Shown here piece after piece: positions 6,739 to 7,743 of a stretch of DNA of 7,743 nt. Position 1 is the stretch's first letter; the number at the start of each line of letters is the position of its first letter. The notes beneath the pieces were generated by a model. The model had not been told where the DNA came from. It worked only from the letters and a program-made list of their open reading frames with translations, and did no database searches. The translations under genes were made by a program, and so were the position numbers. The stretch is from Leptolinea sp. (GTDB lineage Bacteria > Chloroflexota > Anaerolineae > Anaerolineales > Anaerolineaceae): contig JALHEL010000074.1 in the NCBI GenBank assembly GCA_022837205.1, positions 1 through 7,743 on the forward strand, read 5' to 3'.

Positions 6739-7446
6739 GCGGATAACCGCCTGTTCCTCCTCCGTTCCCAACATTCCGTCAAACACGCTGATCACTCGCG
6801 GGACATGCCGCCCGATACGCGGATCATGCGTCACCATGATGATGGTCTTTCCGCGTTCCTGATTCAGTTTAATCAACAATTCCATAATTTCGCCGCCGGA
6901 TTTACTGTCCAGGTTCCCCGTCGGTTCATCCGCCATGATGATTTCCGGATCATTTACCAACGCCCTGGCAACAGCCACCCGTTGTTGCTGTCCGCCGGAT
7001 AGCTCCTTCGGTTTATGTTTCATCCGGCTGCCCAGTCCCACCAATTCCAGGGCTTCTGCCGCCCGTTCTTTCGCATTTGCTTTATTCTTTGAATAGAGAA
7101 TCGGCAGCATCACATTCTCAAGCGCTGTGGAACGTGGAAGCAAATTGAAGCTTTGGAAAACAAACCCGACTTTTCGGTTGCGAATTTCAGCCAGTTCCGA
7201 ATCATCCATTTGCGATACGTCGATCCCGTCCAGCAAATAAATCCCGTCCGTCGGACGATCCAAACAGCCCAAAATATTCATTAAAGTTGATTTTCCGGAG
7301 CCGGATGGTCCCATAATGGCTGTAAACTCCCCATAATCAATATCCAACGAGATATCATTCAAAGCACGGACTTCGATATCGCCCATGACATAATATTTCT
7401 TTAAATGTTCCGTATGAATTACATTTTTTCCGTTTTTTTCTGTCAT
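6268..7446 (-). CDS. ABC transporter ATPase, MacB/LolD-type, with unusual long C-terminal tail
   Basis: The gene encodes 392 residues from ATG 7446. The ATPase domain occupies about 1-235: Walker A G46PSGSGKST, Q-loop Q98, signature LSGGQQQR (149-156), Walker B with catalytic E174 in MADEPTGNLD, and switch H207. All key residues are present, so it should hydrolyse ATP to drive the permease encoded next. Family members are usually about 225-260 residues. Here about 155 extra residues follow: an Asn/Asp/Lys/Gly-rich, probably disordered stretch, a His/Asp patch (336-347), and two similar short motifs, ATEALIRAFG (317-326) and AADALANAFG (355-364). The frame also extends upstream to ATG 7602. 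That part overlaps the preceding adaptor gene in another frame, gives no family similarity, and is rejected. ATG 7446 has GAGGG at the right distance and places the ATPase domain at its normal N-terminal position. Coupled by ATGA to the permease. Confidence 0.95.
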   Translation of the reverse strand: MTEKNGKNVIHTEHLKKYYVMGDIEVRALNDISLDIDYGEFTAIMGPSGSGKSTLMNILGCLDRPTDGIYLLDGIDVSQMDDSELAEIRNRKVGFVFQSFNLLPRSTALENVMLPILYSKNKANAKERAAEALELVGLGSRMKHKPKELSGGQQQRVAVARALVNDPEIIMADEPTGNLDSKSGGEIMELLIKLNQERGKTIIMVTHDPRIGRHVPRVISVFDGMLGTEEEQAVIRSWVKPDGEDIPDIKGKSSEKKNDANDKQTNGKNGSNGNGEKHQSENTDKNDPIENKNTNDNKADDPSSDDDPPKNAGHITATEALIRAFGNGKSSPNGGDHSDGDGDHGDHKAGETNGAADALANAFGKQIDEDAIRAAQSSSVKKQPKAGKGGAR

Positions 7447-7450
7447 TTTT

Positions 7451-7455
7451 CCCTC
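7451..7455 (-). promoter_or_regulatory. Ribosome-binding site fixing the ATPase start
   Basis: GAGGG lies four bases before ATG 7446, in the 16-base gap after the stop codon of the first adaptor (7465-7463). It supports this ATG over the upstream in-frame ATG at 7602. Confidence 0.75.
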
Positions 7456-7462
7456 AGCAATT

Positions 7463-7743
7463 TCATGGCCTCTGTCCGCCGCCACCGTCTGGAGGCGGTC
7501 CGCCTTGACCTCCTCCGCGAGGTGCACCGCCTCCGGCAGCACCGCCGCCAATCCGGATCGGCAGCCCATTAAAAAGTCTGCCGGCACCGGTTGCTCCGGC
7601 ATTTTGCGACATATCCGGTAAAACGGTTTCCCTTACCTCATCGCCCGCTTGGATTTGATCGGAAAGAATCTGAATGTTCTCGTCCGAAGAAATTCCGGTT
7701 GTAACCGAAATACGGGTTGTCGTGCCGTCCTGATTGACTTTTT
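7463..7743 (-). CDS. C-terminal end of a HlyD/MacA-type efflux adaptor, first adaptor of the operon (5' end outside window)
   Basis: A frame entering at the window edge codes for 92 residues and stops at TGA 7465-7463. The first part (KVNQDGTTTRISVTTGISSDENIQILSDQIQAGDEV, taken in short pieces) aligns with the C-terminal membrane-proximal domain of the two downstream adaptors. Compare IEVTTGVTSGNLIEVNSDEL..GD in the second and ETGLVSGTKVQVLSDNLKAGD in the third. It ends in a Gly/Pro-rich tail (GGGAAGGGAPRGGG, then PPPDGGGG), encoded by a GC-rich stretch around 7475-7560. The adaptor-ATPase-permease order from here resembles yknXYZ. The missing N-terminus means its anchor type and length cannot be judged. 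The identification rests on one domain but is strengthened by its position directly ahead of the ATPase. Confidence 0.85.
   Translation of the reverse strand, partial: KVNQDGTTTRISVTTGISSDENIQILSDQIQAGDEVRETVLPDMSQNAGATGAGRLFNGLPIRIGGGAAGGGAPRGGGQGGPPPDGGGGQRP

Noticed and set aside
7447..7602. N-terminal 52-residue extension of the ATPase
   Set aside because: It overlaps the C-terminus of the preceding adaptor in another frame, lacks family similarity, and a better start with GAGGG exists at 7446.

Overview
All genes in this window lie on the minus strand, so they are read from high to low coordinates. Base composition is moderate, and ribosome-binding sites are purine-rich (AAAAAGG, GAGGG). 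One efflux adaptor is an apparent lipoprotein and another carries a single N-terminal membrane anchor. The adaptor-ATPase-permease order matches the Bacillus YknX-YknY-YknZ arrangement. With a DppA peptidase and an MntE-like metal exporter, this points to Bacillota or another monoderm-type anaerobe. That is inference: no rRNA or other taxonomic marker is present.

From 7743 down to 1845 runs a tightly packed export operon. It has five genes in order: the 3' end of a first HlyD/MacA-type adaptor (7743-7463), a MacB/LolD-type ABC ATPase (7446-6268), a MacB/FtsX-type permease (6271-5048), a second adaptor that is probably a lipoprotein (5051-3354), and a third, membrane-anchored adaptor (3350-1845). 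ATPase-permease and permease-adaptor junctions are 4-base ATGA overlaps; the other gaps are 16 and 3 bases. One ATPase/permease pair therefore appears to be served by three different adaptors. The ATPase also has a roughly 155-residue Asn/Asp/Lys/Gly-rich C-terminal tail that is not normal for the family. The cargo cannot be read from the sequence.

The 186-base gap at 1659-1844 is rich in signals. A long hairpin (1761-1801) folds fully only in minus-strand RNA and probably ends the pump operon. It is followed by a possible extended -10 promoter and a second hairpin with eight T (1691-1729) just ahead of the next gene.

From 1658 to 840 is a complete M55-family D-aminopeptidase (dppA-like) with its metal ligands intact. 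Sixty bases further on, a cation diffusion facilitator begins at 779 and runs off the window at base 1. Its membrane metal site reads Asn-Asp-Asp-Asp, the pattern of Mn(II) exporters such as MntE. No insertion sequence, CRISPR array, tRNA or rRNA was seen.
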